From NCBI GenBank assembly GCA_947624245.1, contig CANQJL010000005.1, positions 1-64,000 of the forward strand: a stretch of DNA of 64,000 nt. The letters run 5' to 3'. The DNA comes from an uncultured Acetatifactor sp. (GTDB lineage Bacteria > Bacillota > Clostridia > Lachnospirales > Lachnospiraceae). Under the pieces are notes generated by a model, which worked only from the letters and a program-made list of their open reading frames with translations, was not told the origin of the DNA and searched no databases. The position numbers and the translations under genes are program-made. Shown here piece after piece: positions 7,742-16,469 of this stretch (its first letter is position 1; every line of letters begins with the position of its first letter).

Positions 7742-8893
7742 CTACTTCAGCAGCGCCGCGCTGATGACCATGCGCTGAACCTCGCTGGTTCCCTCATAGA
7801 TCTCGGTGATCTTTGCGTCACGCATCATGCGCTCCACGTCATACTCTCTGGTGTAGCCGTAACCGCCGTGGAGCTGAACTGCCTTTGTGGTAACCTCCAT
7901 AGCGACCTCTGCGGCGTAGAGCTTTGCCTGAGCAGCCTCAAAGCCATACTCCTTCTGCGTAGCCTTCGCCATAGCTGCCTTGTATACCAGAAGCTGTGCG
8001 GCCTGAACCTTGGTAGCCATGTCAGCCAGCTGGAACTGGGTATTCTGCTGTGAGGCGATGGATCTGCCGAACTGCTTTCTCTCCTTGGTATAAGCGATCG
8101 TCCGCTCCAGAGCACCCTCCGCAATGCCGAGAGCCTGCGCCGCGATACCGATACGTCCGCCGTCCAGAGTGTGCATAGCGATCTTGAAGCCCTGTCCTAC
8201 CTTGCCCAGCAGGTTCTCCTGAGGGACGCGGCAGTCAGTGAAGATCAGCTCGTATGTAGAAGATCCGCGGATACCCATCTTCTTCTCCTTGGTTCCGAAG
8301 GTAAATCCGGGCATTCCCTTCTCAACGATGAATGCGGAGATTTCCTTAATCATCTTGCCGCGCTTCTCGATCATTCCGGTAACGGCAAAAATAACGTAAA
8401 CGTCAGCTTCCTTACCGTTGGTGATGAAGATTTTGGAGCCGTTCAGCACATACTCGTTGCCGTCCAGTACAGCCTTGGTCTGCTGACCCTGCGCGTCCGT
8501 ACCTGCACCGGGCTCGGTCAGACCGAATGCACCCAGCTTCTCGCCCTTTGCAAGGGGAACAAGGTATTTCTGCTTCTGCTCCTCGGTACCGAACGTCATA
8601 ATGGGGTCGCAGCACAGCGAGGTGTGTGCGGACACGATAACGCCTGTGGTACCGCAGACCTTGGACAGCTCCTCCACACACATAACATAGGTGAGAGGAT
8701 CGCAGCCCTGTCCGCCGTACTCCTTGGGAACGGGAATTCCCAGAAAGCCGTTCTTTGCCATCTTGTCAACGGTTCCTCTGGGGAAAACTTCTGTCTCGTC
8801 CACTTCCTGAGCCAGGGGCTTTACTTCTTTTTCGGCAAACTCTTTGAACAGAGCGCGTGCCATTTCATGTTCTTTGCGCAACGTAAAATCCAT
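7742..8893 (-). CDS. bcd: Butyryl-CoA dehydrogenase (short-chain acyl-CoA dehydrogenase)
   Basis: 383 residues, full acyl-CoA dehydrogenase architecture: helical N-domain, middle beta domain with the [15 protein letters not shown]/substrate motif, and C-terminal helical domain with the catalytic base Glu367 in [10 protein letters not shown]. In this operon it reduces crotonyl-CoA to butyryl-CoA. Substrate chain length cannot be read from sequence alone, but the surrounding thl-crt-hbd set makes C4 the clear assignment. Confidence 0.94.
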   Translation of the reverse strand: MDFTLRKEHEMARALFKEFAEKEVKPLAQEVDETEVFPRGTVDKMAKNGFLGIPVPKEYGGQGCDPLTYVMCVEELSKVCGTTGVIVSAHTSLCCDPIMTFGTEEQKQKYLVPLAKGEKLGAFGLTEPGAGTDAQGQQTKAVLDGNEYVLNGSKIFITNGKEADVYVIFAVTGMIEKRGKMIKEISAFIVEKGMPGFTFGTKEKKMGIRGSSTYELIFTDCRVPQENLLGKVGQGFKIAMHTLDGGRIGIAAQALGIAEGALERTIAYTKERKQFGRSIASQQNTQFQLADMATKVQAAQLLVYKAAMAKATQKEYGFEAAQAKLYAAEVAMEVTTKAVQLHGGYGYTREYDVERMMRDAKITEIYEGTSEVQRMVISAALLK

Positions 8894-8934
8894 GATTTAC
8901 ATTCCTCCATTTATTTATCTTAAATTCAATCAAA

Positions 8935-9774
8935 TTACTTGCTGTAATCGTAGAAGCCGATGCCTGTCTTCTTACCCAGCTTGCCTGCGCGCACCATCTT
9001 GCGCAGCAAGGGATGAGGACGATACTTGGAATCGCCGGTCTCGCTCTGCAGCACCTCCATGATAGCCAGCACGATATCCAGGCCTACCAGATCGCCCAGC
9101 GCCAGAGGTCCCATGGGATGAGATGCGCCCAGCTGCATAGCGGTGTCGATATCCTGCACGCTTGCAATGCCCTCTGCGTAAATGCCGATTGCCTCGTTGA
9201 TCATGGGGATCAGGATCCTGTTCACCACGAACCCGGGAGCTTCCTTTACCTCTACGGGAGTCTTGCCGATCTCAACGGCGATGGCCTTGATCTTCTCCAC
9301 CAGGCTGTCGGGAGTATTTGCGCCTGCGATCACCTCTACCAGCTTCATTCTGTCCGCAGGGTTAAAGAAGTGCATACCGATCATAGGTCTGTCAAGACCT
9401 GCGCCGATCTCCGTGATAGACAGGGAAGAAGTATTGGTGGCAAAAATGCAGTCAGGCTTTACAATCGCCTGAAGCTCCTGGAAGGTCGTCTTCTTGATCT
9501 GCATGTTCTCGGGAGCGACCTCGATCACCAGATCACAGTCCGTGCAGATATCTTTCAGACCCGTCACGATCTTCGCCGCGATGGCGTCAGCCTTCTCCTG
9601 AGTGATCTTTTCCTTGCCTACCAGGAAATTCAGGTTCTTTAAGATCCTTGCCTTGCCGCCGTCCGCGAACTCCTGCTTAATGTCACACAGGCACACCTCA
9701 TAACCGTCTGTCATGGCAAATGCCTGAGCAATTCCGGCACCCATTGTGCCCGCACCGATAATACCTACCTTCAT
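8935..9774 (-). CDS. hbd: 3-hydroxybutyryl-CoA dehydrogenase
   Basis: 279 residues. N-terminal Rossmann fold with GAGTMGAG (7-14); catalytic His135 in [17 protein letters not shown]-terminal helical dimerisation domain with GDLVGLD and a KTGIGFYDY end. Reduces acetoacetyl-CoA to 3-hydroxybutyryl-CoA. Length is typical of the clostridial enzyme. 34 bp downstream of crt. Confidence 0.95.
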   Translation of the reverse strand: MKVGIIGAGTMGAGIAQAFAMTDGYEVCLCDIKQEFADGGKARILKNLNFLVGKEKITQEKADAIAAKIVTGLKDICTDCDLVIEVAPENMQIKKTTFQELQAIVKPDCIFATNTSSLSITEIGAGLDRPMIGMHFFNPADRMKLVEVIAGANTPDSLVEKIKAIAVEIGKTPVEVKEAPGFVVNRILIPMINEAIGIYAEGIASVQDIDTAMQLGASHPMGPLALGDLVGLDIVLAIMEVLQSETGDSKYRPHPLLRKMVRAGKLGKKTGIGFYDYSK

Positions 9775-9808
9775 GGAAAGTTCCTCCTTCTTAATTAAGC
9801 TTTATATT

Positions 9809-10594
9809 TTATAAATTTTTGAAAGGCTCTTTTACCTTCTCCTTGTTCTTGTCAAGGAAGAATGCCATACCGTACTTCTGGTCCTCCGTCTCGAAGCAGC
9901 TTCCGAAAAGCTTCTCCTCGATCACGATTGCCTCGTCCATGTCCACGTCCAAGCCCTCGTTGATGGCCTTCTTGCAGTTGCGCACGGCGATGGGAGCGTT
10001 CTTTGCGATGCTCGCCGCCATCTTCTCCGCAGCGGGGAGCAGCTCCTCCTGGGAATAGACCGCATTCACAAGACCGATCCTGTAAGCTTCGTCCGCCTTG
10101 ATATTGCGCGCGGTGTAGATCATCTGCTTTGCCATGCCTGCGCCCACCAGACGGGCCAGTCTCTGTGTGCCGCCGAAGCCGGGCGTAATTCCTAAGCCCA
10201 CCTCGGGCTGACCGAACACGGCGTTGTCGGAGCAGATGCGGATATCACAGCTCATGGAGATCTCGCAGCCGCCGCCCAGCGCAAAACCGTTCACTGCGGC
10301 GATCACGGGAATGGGGAATGTCTCCAGCTTGCGGAACACATCGTTTCCTTTCTTGCCGAAGGCCTCGCCCTCCGCCTTTGTCAGGGTGCTCATCTCTCCG
10401 ATATCGGCGCCTGCCACAAAGGATTTCTGGCCTGCGCCGGTGAGGATCAGGCAGCGCACCGCGCCAAGATCCACCGCGTCCAATGCTGCGTTCAGCTCGT
10501 CAAGCACCTGGGAGTTCAGCGCGTTCAGAGCCTTCTCCCTGTTGATGGTGATGATGGCGTATTCGCCCTTCTGTTCATATAAGATAAATTCCAT
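9809..10594 (-). CDS. crt: 3-hydroxybutyryl-CoA dehydratase (crotonase)
   Basis: 261 residues of the enoyl-CoA hydratase superfamily. Oxyanion-hole segments AGADI (61-65) and ALGGGCE (105-111), with the catalytic glutamates at Glu111 and Glu131 (GQPEVGLGI). Dehydrates 3-hydroxybutyryl-CoA to crotonyl-CoA. Separated from thl by 115 bp holding a long hairpin. Confidence 0.94.
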   Translation of the reverse strand: MEFILYEQKGEYAIITINREKALNALNSQVLDELNAALDAVDLGAVRCLILTGAGQKSFVAGADIGEMSTLTKAEGEAFGKKGNDVFRKLETFPIPVIAAVNGFALGGGCEISMSCDIRICSDNAVFGQPEVGLGITPGFGGTQRLARLVGAGMAKQMIYTARNIKADEAYRIGLVNAVYSQEELLPAAEKMAASIAKNAPIAVRNCKKAINEGLDVDMDEAIVIEEKLFGSCFETEDQKYGMAFFLDKNKEKVKEPFKNL

Positions 10595-10651
10595 TCTTCT
10601 TTCCTCTTTCCTGCTGCCCGCCGGCAGCCGACTCTTCTATTTCGCAACAAA

Positions 10652-10688
10652 GAGAATACCAACTCGCATCATGCGGTTTGGTATTCTC
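10652..10688 (-). other. Intercistronic hairpin between thl and crt
   Basis: GAGAATACCA (10652-10661) pairs perfectly with TGGTATTCTC (10679-10688), and the loop holds a further inverted pair, CGCAT/ATGCG. On the minus strand it is followed by TTTGTTG rather than a clean T-run, so partial termination or an mRNA processing/stability barrier after thl is more likely than full termination. Confidence 0.65.
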
Positions 10689-10708
10689 CCTATTATTTAT
10701 GCTGTCTC

Positions 10709-11893
10709 TTAGTCTTCGATCTTTACAACGGTAGCGCAGCCCATACCGCCGCCGATGCACAGGGTGGCGAGACCGGTCTTTGCGCCCTTTGCCTGCATCT
10801 CGTGCAGCAGCGTTACCAGAATACGGCAGCCGGAAGCGCCCACGGGGTGGCCCAGTGCGATAGCGCCGCCGTTGGGATTCAGCTGTCTGTCCACATCGAT
10901 GCCCAGATCCTTGCCCACTGCAACGGACTGCGCCGCAAACGCCTCGTTTGCCTCGATGATGTCAAAGTCTTCGATCTTCAGGCCTGTCTTAGCCATTACC
11001 TTCTTGGTGGCTGCCACGGGACCGATGCCCATCACCTCGGGGCGAACGCCTGCAAGAGCGCCTGCCACGTAAGTAGCCATGGGCTTCACGCCGAGCTCCT
11101 TTGCCTTCTCCTCGCTCATCACCACGATGGCAGCGGCGCCGTCGTTGATGCCGGAGGCATTTCCTGCAGTCACGAATCCGCCGGGATTGATGGGACGCAG
11201 CTTTGCCAGACCCTCCATGGTGGAGCCGGGTCTGGGACCCTCGTCGGTATCAAAGATGATGGTCTCCTTCTTTTTCTTCACTTCCACGGGAACGATCTCC
11301 GCCTTGAACGCGCCGGACTTCTGAGCGGCCTCCGTCTTCTGCTGGCTCTTCAGTGCGAACTCGTCCAGCTCCTCTCTGGTCAGCCCCCACTCCTCGCAGA
11401 TATTGTCCGCGGTCTTGATCATATGATAATCGTTGAACGCATCCCAAAGGGCGTCCTTGATCATGGTGTCCACCAGAGTGCCGTTGTTCATTCTGTATCC
11501 GAAACGAGCCTGAGGAATCGCATAAGGCGCCATGGACATGTTCTCCATACCGCCGGCCACAACCACATCAGCATCTCCAGCCAGAATCATCTGTGCGGCC
11601 TGATTCACGCAATTCAAGCCCGAACCGCAGACCACATTCATGGTCACAGCGGGAACTTCAATGGGAAGCCCTGCCTTGATAGATGCCTGACGCGCTACAT
11701 TCTGTCCCAGACCTGCCTGGATTACGCAGCCCATGTAGACCTGATCCACTGCCTCGGGAGCAACGCCTGCTCTCTTCAGTGCCTCTTTGATAACGATAGC
11801 ACCGAGCTCCGCAGCGGGAGTAGTGCTCAATGAGCCGCCCATAGTACCAATCGCGGTACGGCAGGCTCCGGCCAAAACCACTTTTCTTGCCAT
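10709..11893 (-). CDS. thl: Acetyl-CoA C-acetyltransferase (thiolase)
   Basis: 394 residues from ATG 11893-11891 with SD GGAGGG; an upstream in-frame start would add 31 residues not found in the family. Catalytic Cys89 in NVVCGSG, the GHPVGASG histidine motif and the second Cys in LCIGGGMG are all present. Condenses two acetyl-CoA to acetoacetyl-CoA, the entry step of the cluster. First gene after the promoter at 11958-11986. Confidence 0.95.
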   Translation of the reverse strand: MARKVVLAGACRTAIGTMGGSLSTTPAAELGAIVIKEALKRAGVAPEAVDQVYMGCVIQAGLGQNVARQASIKAGLPIEVPAVTMNVVCGSGLNCVNQAAQMILAGDADVVVAGGMENMSMAPYAIPQARFGYRMNNGTLVDTMIKDALWDAFNDYHMIKTADNICEEWGLTREELDEFALKSQQKTEAAQKSGAFKAEIVPVEVKKKKETIIFDTDEGPRPGSTMEGLAKLRPINPGGFVTAGNASGINDGAAAIVVMSEEKAKELGVKPMATYVAGALAGVRPEVMGIGPVAATKKVMAKTGLKIEDFDIIEANEAFAAQSVAVGKDLGIDVDRQLNPNGGAIALGHPVGASGCRILVTLLHEMQAKGAKTGLATLCIGGGMGCATVVKIED

Positions 11894-11957
11894 TTGATTT
11901 CCCTCCGATTCGTTTTTGATAATGATTGTTATTTTTTTGTCATTTCCATTAAGTCTA

Positions 11958-11986
11958 AGTTTACCATAATCACGGGGTATTTGCAA
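11958..11986 (-). promoter_or_regulatory. Sigma-A-type promoter of the thl-crt-hbd-bcd-etfBA operon
   Basis: Minus strand -35 TTGCAA (11986-11981), 17-bp spacer, -10 TAAACT (11963-11958), about 65 bp upstream of the thl ATG. Confidence 0.65.
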
Positions 11987-12031
11987 CGGCTTTTACCGAA
12001 ATTTTCAATGCCGATTTTCAATGCTCTGCAT

Positions 12032-12076
12032 AAAAATACCGGCCGCAGTCTGACCGAGGGCAGACCACAGCCGGCA
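12032..12076 (-). terminator. Intrinsic terminator after the zinc-ribbon protein gene
   Basis: Minus strand: CCGGCTGTGGTCTG pairs with CAGACTGCGGCCGG across a short loop, followed by TATTTTT. It lies just below the 12095 stop and also insulates the thl promoter. Confidence 0.75.
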
Positions 12077-12094
12077 AGGTGCGCGAAAGCCGAC

Positions 12095-12646
12095 CTATAA
12101 AAACTTTCTCTTATACTTAACGTCTATCGTTCCGCCTTCCTGCGCCTCGAATTTATAATCTCCCTTAAAGGCCGTGCCGTACTGGTCGGTCACGAAAAGC
12201 GTATTGTGCCTGATCATTGTCTGGAAGGAAATAGTCTTCTTATTTCCCACGGATCCCACCTTTATGCCGTTCATCCACACGTCCTGTGAGACCGCCATGC
12301 CTACAAAGCTGGACAGTCTGTGGAAATTGATGGTGCAGGGCTTGGACAGGATCTCTTCCGGCTTAGCCACATAGGGCAGAGATTCAAATTTGTTCTTGCA
12401 GGATCTGCACTTGTACTGAATGGGCCGCAGAGAAAAATCCTCCTTGTTCGTCGCGTTGGCGATCATATTACCCACAGCGCCCAAAGCCAGCGTCATGCCG
12501 ATGGCCGCTCCCTTGGAGCCCTTTGTACCCAGGATCTGCAGGTCGCCGGACTGGCACTTGGGACAGGTGAGCGCATAAATGCTCGGCACATTGGGGAGCG
12601 CAGCGTTGCCGGCCGCCTCGTTGTTCACGTTTTGCTGAGTGTCCAT
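12095..12646 (-). CDS. Zinc-ribbon protein of unknown function
   Basis: 183 residues. Two CxxC pairs (CPKC at about 29-32, CRSC at about 80-83) form a split zinc ribbon. Between them is a Gly/Ala-rich hydrophobic stretch (about 46-64, AAIGMTLALGAVGNM) that could be a short membrane or glycine-zipper segment. The C-terminal half (about 100-183) looks like an all-beta domain. Excellent SD (GAGGAGG). Divergently transcribed from rarA, with its own promoter. I do not recognise a named family. Confidence 0.7.
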   Translation of the reverse strand: MDTQQNVNNEAAGNAALPNVPSIYALTCPKCQSGDLQILGTKGSKGAAIGMTLALGAVGNMIANATNKEDFSLRPIQYKCRSCKNKFESLPYVAKPEEILSKPCTINFHRLSSFVGMAVSQDVWMNGIKVGSVGNKKTISFQTMIRHNTLFVTDQYGTAFKGDYKFEAQEGGTIDVKYKRKFL

Positions 12647-12683
12647 TTGATATCCTCCTCACAAAATTGTATTTATAATATAC

Positions 12684-12711
12684 ATTTTACCGATACCCCC
12701 CCTGTTGTCAA
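12684..12711 (-). promoter_or_regulatory. Promoter of the zinc-ribbon protein gene
   Basis: Minus strand -35 TTGACA (12711-12706), 16-bp spacer containing a G-run, -10 TAAAAT (12689-12684). Confidence 0.6.
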
Positions 12712-12735
12712 GTTTTACTTTTGTCACGGCGGGCG

Positions 12736-12764
12736 TTGCATTGATCCGAAATACCTGTTAATAT
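12736..12764 (+). promoter_or_regulatory. Promoter of rarA
   Basis: -35 TTGCAT (12736-12741), 17-bp spacer, -10 TAATAT (12759-12764), about 60 bp before the rarA start. Confidence 0.6.
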
Positions 12765-12822
12765 GAAAGCATAGGAACAGCCGGCGGCTGCACAACGGCC
12801 CGCAGGCGGATAGGAAAGTGCA

Positions 12823-14199
12823 ATGGAGCAGTTATCTCTGTTTGATTCTCAAAGTGAACATTCTCTCTCGTCGGCCATGGCGCCTCTCGCCGACCGTATG
12901 CGCCCTGACAGCCTCGAAGATTACATCGGGCAGGAGCATCTGCTGGGAAAGGGCATGGTCCTGCGGCAGATGCTGGAGCGAGACCAGATCTGCTCCATGA
13001 TCTTCTGGGGACCGCCCGGCGTGGGAAAGACCACCCTTGCAAGGATCATTGCCAACCGCACGAAATCCGCTTTTGTAAATTTCAGCGCGGTGACCAGCGG
13101 CATCAGGGAGATCAAGGACATTATGAAGCAGGCGGAGGACAACCGCGCTTACGGCGTGCGCACGCTCTGCTTCGTAGACGAGATCCACCGCTTTAACAAG
13201 GCCCAGCAGGACGCCTTTCTCCCCTATGTGGAGCGGGGCAGCATCACGCTGATCGGCGCCACTACGGAGAATCCCTCCTTCGAGATCAACGCCGCTCTTC
13301 TGTCGAGATGCAAGGTCTTCGTGCTGAAGGAGCTGACCGCGGAGAATCTCACCGATCTGCTCTCCCGAACGCTGAAGGACAGGCGCGGCTTCGGCGGCAC
13401 AGATGTCCGCATGGACAGCGATCTGCTGGAATCCATCGCGGTCTTTGCCAACGGTGACGCCCGCACTGCTCTGAACACCCTAGAGATGGCTGTGTTGAAC
13501 GGGGAGATATCCGAGGACGGTTCTATCACCGTGACCGCCGAGACCTTGGAGCAATGCCTCGGCAAAAAGACGCTGCTCTACGATAAGAAGGGCGAGGAAC
13601 ACTACAATCTCATCTCCGCCCTGCATAAATCCATGCGAAATTCCGACCCTGACGCCGCCCTTTACTGGCTTGCGCGAATGCTGGAGGCCGGAGAGGATCC
13701 CCTGTTCATCGCCCGCAGACTGATCCGCTTTGCCAGCGAGGACGTGGGACTTGCGGACAATCAGGCCCTGCCGCTGGCGGTGGCCGCCTATCAGGCCTGC
13801 CATTTCAACGGTATGCCGGAGTGTAATCTCAATCTGGCCCAGACCGTGATCTATCTGTCCCTTGCGCCGCGCTCCAACGCCGTGTATCGAGCTTACGAGA
13901 CCGCAAAAGCAGACGCCGTCAGCCGGCTTGCGGAGCCGGTGCCCTTAAATATCCGCAACGCGCCCACTCAGCTCATGGAAGAACTCCGCTACGGAGAGGG
14001 CTATACCTATGCCCATGACACGCAGGAGAAGATTGCACGCATGACCTGCCTGCCGGAGAGCTTAAAGGACAGACGGTATTATCTCCCCACGGAGGAAGGC
14101 GGGGAGGGTATCTTCAAAGAACGCCTTGAGAGGAGCCGGAGGTTCCGTCTGGGAGAGGACTTGCAGCCGGATCCTGCGAAGCAGCGGCCGGATCCGTAG
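12823..14199 (+). CDS. rarA: Replication-associated recombination protein A (AAA+ ATPase)
   Basis: 458 residues. Walker A GPPGVGKT (63-70), Walker B with FVDEIHRF (117-124), sensor 1 GATTENPSF, then the MgsA C-terminal tetramerisation domain. The extreme N-terminus reads MEQLSLFD, a very good QL[SD]LF beta-clamp-binding motif, so recruitment to the replication fork is expected. RarA acts at stalled forks. The last ~28 codons overlap the convergent M23 peptidase gene by 86 bp; the tail (rich in Arg, Asp, Pro) is longer than usual. Confidence 0.92.
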   Translation: MEQLSLFDSQSEHSLSSAMAPLADRMRPDSLEDYIGQEHLLGKGMVLRQMLERDQICSMIFWGPPGVGKTTLARIIANRTKSAFVNFSAVTSGIREIKDIMKQAEDNRAYGVRTLCFVDEIHRFNKAQQDAFLPYVERGSITLIGATTENPSFEINAALLSRCKVFVLKELTAENLTDLLSRTLKDRRGFGGTDVRMDSDLLESIAVFANGDARTALNTLEMAVLNGEISEDGSITVTAETLEQCLGKKTLLYDKKGEEHYNLISALHKSMRNSDPDAALYWLARMLEAGEDPLFIARRLIRFASEDVGLADNQALPLAVAAYQACHFNGMPECNLNLAQTVIYLSLAPRSNAVYRAYETAKADAVSRLAEPVPLNIRNAPTQLMEELRYGEGYTYAHDTQEKIARMTCLPESLKDRRYYLPTEEGGEGIFKERLERSRRFRLGEDLQPDPAKQRPDP

Positions 14200-15346
14200 A
14201 AATCGCGCCAAAATCCTGCGCGGCTTCGGAGCCGGAGACGGTCCCCTTGTGCTGCTCCCTGTACAACTCAAGCTGCGGGTCAATAATCCGGCTGCTTCGC
14301 ACCCATTCTCTGGTGTCTCCCACTTTTTCGGCAGGCTGCGTATGCTTTGCCAGAAATCTTGTCAGGGCATAGACGTCGATCCATATTTCGTTGTCGCTCT
14401 CCTTCTGAGACTCGTCAAAGATCAGCTCCAGTCCCCAGTGCAGATGTGTCACTTCAATATTGTTCACATTCTCTTTCGTGCTGTAGCCGGTGTGCCCCAT
14501 GTACCCGATCACATCTCCCGCCGTGACCGTGCTCCCCAGCTCGAGCCCTTCCGCATAAGGATAGTTCTGCCGCAGATGCGCATAGTAATAGTACCTTTTC
14601 CCGTCCAGGCTGCGGATACCGATGCGCCAGCCCCCGTACTGGTTCCAGCCCAGCGCTTCCACCACGCCGGATTCCACGCAGACGATGGGCGTTCCGATGA
14701 GCCCCATCATGTCATGTCCCAGATGCCTTCTCTTATAACCGTAGCTGCGGCCCGCCCCGAAATCGTCATAGTGGGTATAGTCAAAGCCTCTGGCAAGAGG
14801 AAAATATCCTTTCAGACCGTAGCAGTCCCTGTAGCTTACATTTCCGCTCCCGTCCGTGACCTCCTCACGGTACTCTCCCACCAGACCGCCGATGGCCGCA
14901 TCATAAGCCTCCCGATAATAGGAATAATATTTCAGGTCCTCCGTCAGAGAGTCCATGGTCTCGTCGCCGCTTTCCAGCGCCTTGGCCGCCTTCTCCATAA
15001 TGGTGAGCGCCTTCTTGTCAAAAGTGCCTCCGGTTCTGGCTGCGGTATACGCCAGCAGCTCCACCCAGCTGATCTCATGCTCTGTGCCGTGGGTATTTAC
15101 GTCCCACTGATAGGCGCTGCAGAGAGCCTCATAGGAAACCGAAAAGTCCACCCATTTTATGTAATCGTCCTCTATGGCTAAGGTGCTGTTGACAAGATCT
15201 CCCTCTATGGCCAGGGCTTCGCCGTCCACACTTTCCTGCCTGGGCTGCCCCGCCAGCAGCGCCGCCGCAAGCCCCACCACAGCGCATTCTATCAAAATTC
15301 CCTTTTTGAGACGGGTGGTATCCCCCGCCTTCCGCTCTCTGCCCAT
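14114..15346 (-). CDS. Membrane-anchored M23 (LytM-type) peptidase
   Basis: 410 residues from ATG 15346-15344 (SD AGGGGCG). An upstream ATG at 15469 lies inside the hpf terminator and is rejected. One N-terminal TM (about 16-33), a helical region (60-165), then the LytM domain (about 205-330) with zinc ligands H208xxxD212 and H301xH303. Expected to cleave peptidoglycan cross-bridges or act as a cell-wall metalloprotease outside the membrane. The Ser/Pro/Ala-rich C-terminal tail overlaps rarA tail-to-tail by 86 bp. SpoIIQ-like roles are possible but unproven. Confidence 0.85.
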   Translation of the reverse strand: MGRERKAGDTTRLKKGILIECAVVGLAAALLAGQPRQESVDGEALAIEGDLVNSTLAIEDDYIKWVDFSVSYEALCSAYQWDVNTHGTEHEISWVELLAYTAARTGGTFDKKALTIMEKAAKALESGDETMDSLTEDLKYYSYYREAYDAAIGGLVGEYREEVTDGSGNVSYRDCYGLKGYFPLARGFDYTHYDDFGAGRSYGYKRRHLGHDMMGLIGTPIVCVESGVVEALGWNQYGGWRIGIRSLDGKRYYYYAHLRQNYPYAEGLELGSTVTAGDVIGYMGHTGYSTKENVNNIEVTHLHWGLELIFDESQKESDNEIWIDVYALTRFLAKHTQPAEKVGDTREWVRSSRIIDPQLELYREQHKGTVSGSEAAQDFGAISTDPAAASQDPAASPLPDGTSGSSQGVL

Positions 15347-15415
15347 CTTTCGCCCCTGCAGATCTGTCAATGAAAATATATGTGCCAGAGAGGCAGGCCA
15401 TTCCTGAGACATCAG

Positions 15416-15449
15416 AAAAAGGACTGCCTGAAAAGCTTTCAGACAGTCC
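15416..15449 (-). terminator. Intrinsic terminator of hpf
   Basis: Minus strand GGACTGTCTGAAAG pairs with CTTTTCAGGCAGTCC (15421-15449), followed by TTTTT, about 37 bp after the hpf stop. Confidence 0.85.
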
Positions 15450-15485
15450 CCGTTTATCTTCTTTTTCATTTCACCGCAACAGCCG

Positions 15486-16013
15486 TCAGACTTCCGGCTC
15501 GATCAGTCCGTATGTATCTCCCTTTCTCTTGTAGACCACATTCACCTGATCCGTCTCGGCATTGATGAACACAAAGAAATTGTGTCCCAAAAGCTCCATC
15601 TGGATACATGCGTCTTCCGGATACATGGGCTTGATGTCAAATTTCTTGGTGCGGACGATCTTGATCTCCTCCTCGTCCATGTAGTCGTTCTCCATGTACA
15701 GCTGACTGAAGGAACCTGCCTCCTGCTGCTTGTCCACGATCTTTGTCTTATACTTCTTCAGCTGTCTCTCGATGATCTCCTCCACCAGATCAATGGACAC
15801 ATACATATCGTTGCTGACCTGCTCGGAACGGATAATGTTTCCCTTGACAAGGATCGTGACTTCGATCTTCTGACGGTCTTTCTCAACGCTCAGCGTTACA
15901 TGTACTTCCGTATCCGGGTTGAAATATTTATCCAGCTTACCGATTTTTTCCTCTACTGCAGATCTTAATCCGGGTGTAACCTCAATGTTTCTTCCTACGA
16001 TAATGAATTTCAT
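15486..16013 (-). CDS. hpf: Ribosome hibernation promoting factor, long form
   Basis: 175 residues starting MKFIIVGRNIEVTPGL at ATG 16013-16011, with SD AAGGGGTG; a GTG at 16022 overlaps the SD and is rejected. N-terminal HPF/YfiA domain (1-95), linker, and C-terminal dimerisation domain (about 115-175, KRFDIKPM-like then MELLGHNFFVFIN and YKRKGDTYGLIEP). The long form dimerises 70S ribosomes into inactive 100S particles. Its promoter has a Spo0A box and a DnaA-box cluster upstream. Confidence 0.93.
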   Translation of the reverse strand: MKFIIVGRNIEVTPGLRSAVEEKIGKLDKYFNPDTEVHVTLSVEKDRQKIEVTILVKGNIIRSEQVSNDMYVSIDLVEEIIERQLKKYKTKIVDKQQEAGSFSQLYMENDYMDEEEIKIVRTKKFDIKPMYPEDACIQMELLGHNFFVFINAETDQVNVVYKRKGDTYGLIEPEV

Positions 16014-16047
16014 GCGAATCACCCCTTCGGTTGTTTATTGTATGGTA

Positions 16048-16077
16048 ATTATACCATGTCCCCACATGTTCTTGCAA
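16048..16077 (-). promoter_or_regulatory. Promoter of hpf
   Basis: Minus strand -35 TTGCAA (16077-16072), 18-bp spacer, consensus -10 TATAAT (16053-16048), about 35 bp upstream of the ATG. Confidence 0.7.
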
Positions 16078-16107
16078 CAATTTCGATAATTATGCATTTA
16101 CACTTTT

Positions 16108-16116
16108 TTCGACAAA
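16108..16116 (-). promoter_or_regulatory. Spo0A-box match upstream of hpf
   Basis: TTCGACAAA, the exact complement of the 0A box TTTGTCGAA, 31 bp upstream of the hpf -35. Position fits activation or repression of hpf by Spo0A~P. Spo0A itself is not in the window. Confidence 0.45.
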
Positions 16117-16197
16117 AAAATCATTTTTATTACAACTTCACAAAACAGACGTTCCGCCTTTCCCCGATTTTTGCGGTTCAAAAACAGGGAATTTTTC

Positions 16198-16268
16198 TGT
16201 GGATAATGTGCATAACTTGGTGTATAAATCGCTTTCTTAGTGTTTTAGGGCTTTTTGTCTGTGGATAA
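16198..16268 (-). promoter_or_regulatory. Cluster of DnaA-box 9-mers in the AT-rich hpf upstream region
   Basis: Minus-strand TTATCCACA at 16206-16198 and 16268-16260, TTATGCACA at 16215-16207 directly abutting the first, and TTATACACC (8/9) at 16227-16219. All point the same way. They lie in the 455-bp gap between hpf and the NlpC/P60 gene (16014-16469), which is strongly AT-rich. Apart from these boxes, the hpf promoter, the Spo0A box and the NlpC terminator, I see no gene in it. Confidence 0.6.
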
Positions 16269-16415
16269 CTCATGTCTTTACGATGGTATAATTATAATCG
16301 CAAAACCGTTATTTCCTATTTTTTTGTACAAATTGCACAGCAAATAAAAGTAAATAGTACTTTATCCCTACCAAAAAATATTTTGACAAATCCGGCAAAT
16401 GGATTTTGTTTTTGT

Positions 16416-16450
16416 AAAAAGAAAACAGCATGACATTCCGCCATGCTGTC
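16416..16450 (-). terminator. Intrinsic terminator of the NlpC/P60 gene
   Basis: Minus strand ACAGCATG (16449-16442) pairs with CATGCTGT (16432-16425), then TTTCTTTTT, 20 bp after the stop. Confidence 0.8.
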
Positions 16451-16469
16451 TCTCACATATCTTCTTATC

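Noticed and set aside
11893-11960. Rex operator in the thl promoter region
   Set aside because: TTGTTA is followed by TTGTCA rather than the inverted half-site TAACAA; not a convincing dyad.
15347-15469. N-terminal extension of the M23 peptidase from an ATG at 15469
   Set aside because: The extension would translate the hpf terminator; the ATG at 15346 has a usable SD followed directly by the TM segment.
16014-16469. Chromosomal origin (oriC) at the DnaA-box cluster
   Set aside because: No dnaA, dnaN, rpmH or gyr genes nearby and no switch of gene orientation across it; kept only as a DnaA-box cluster.
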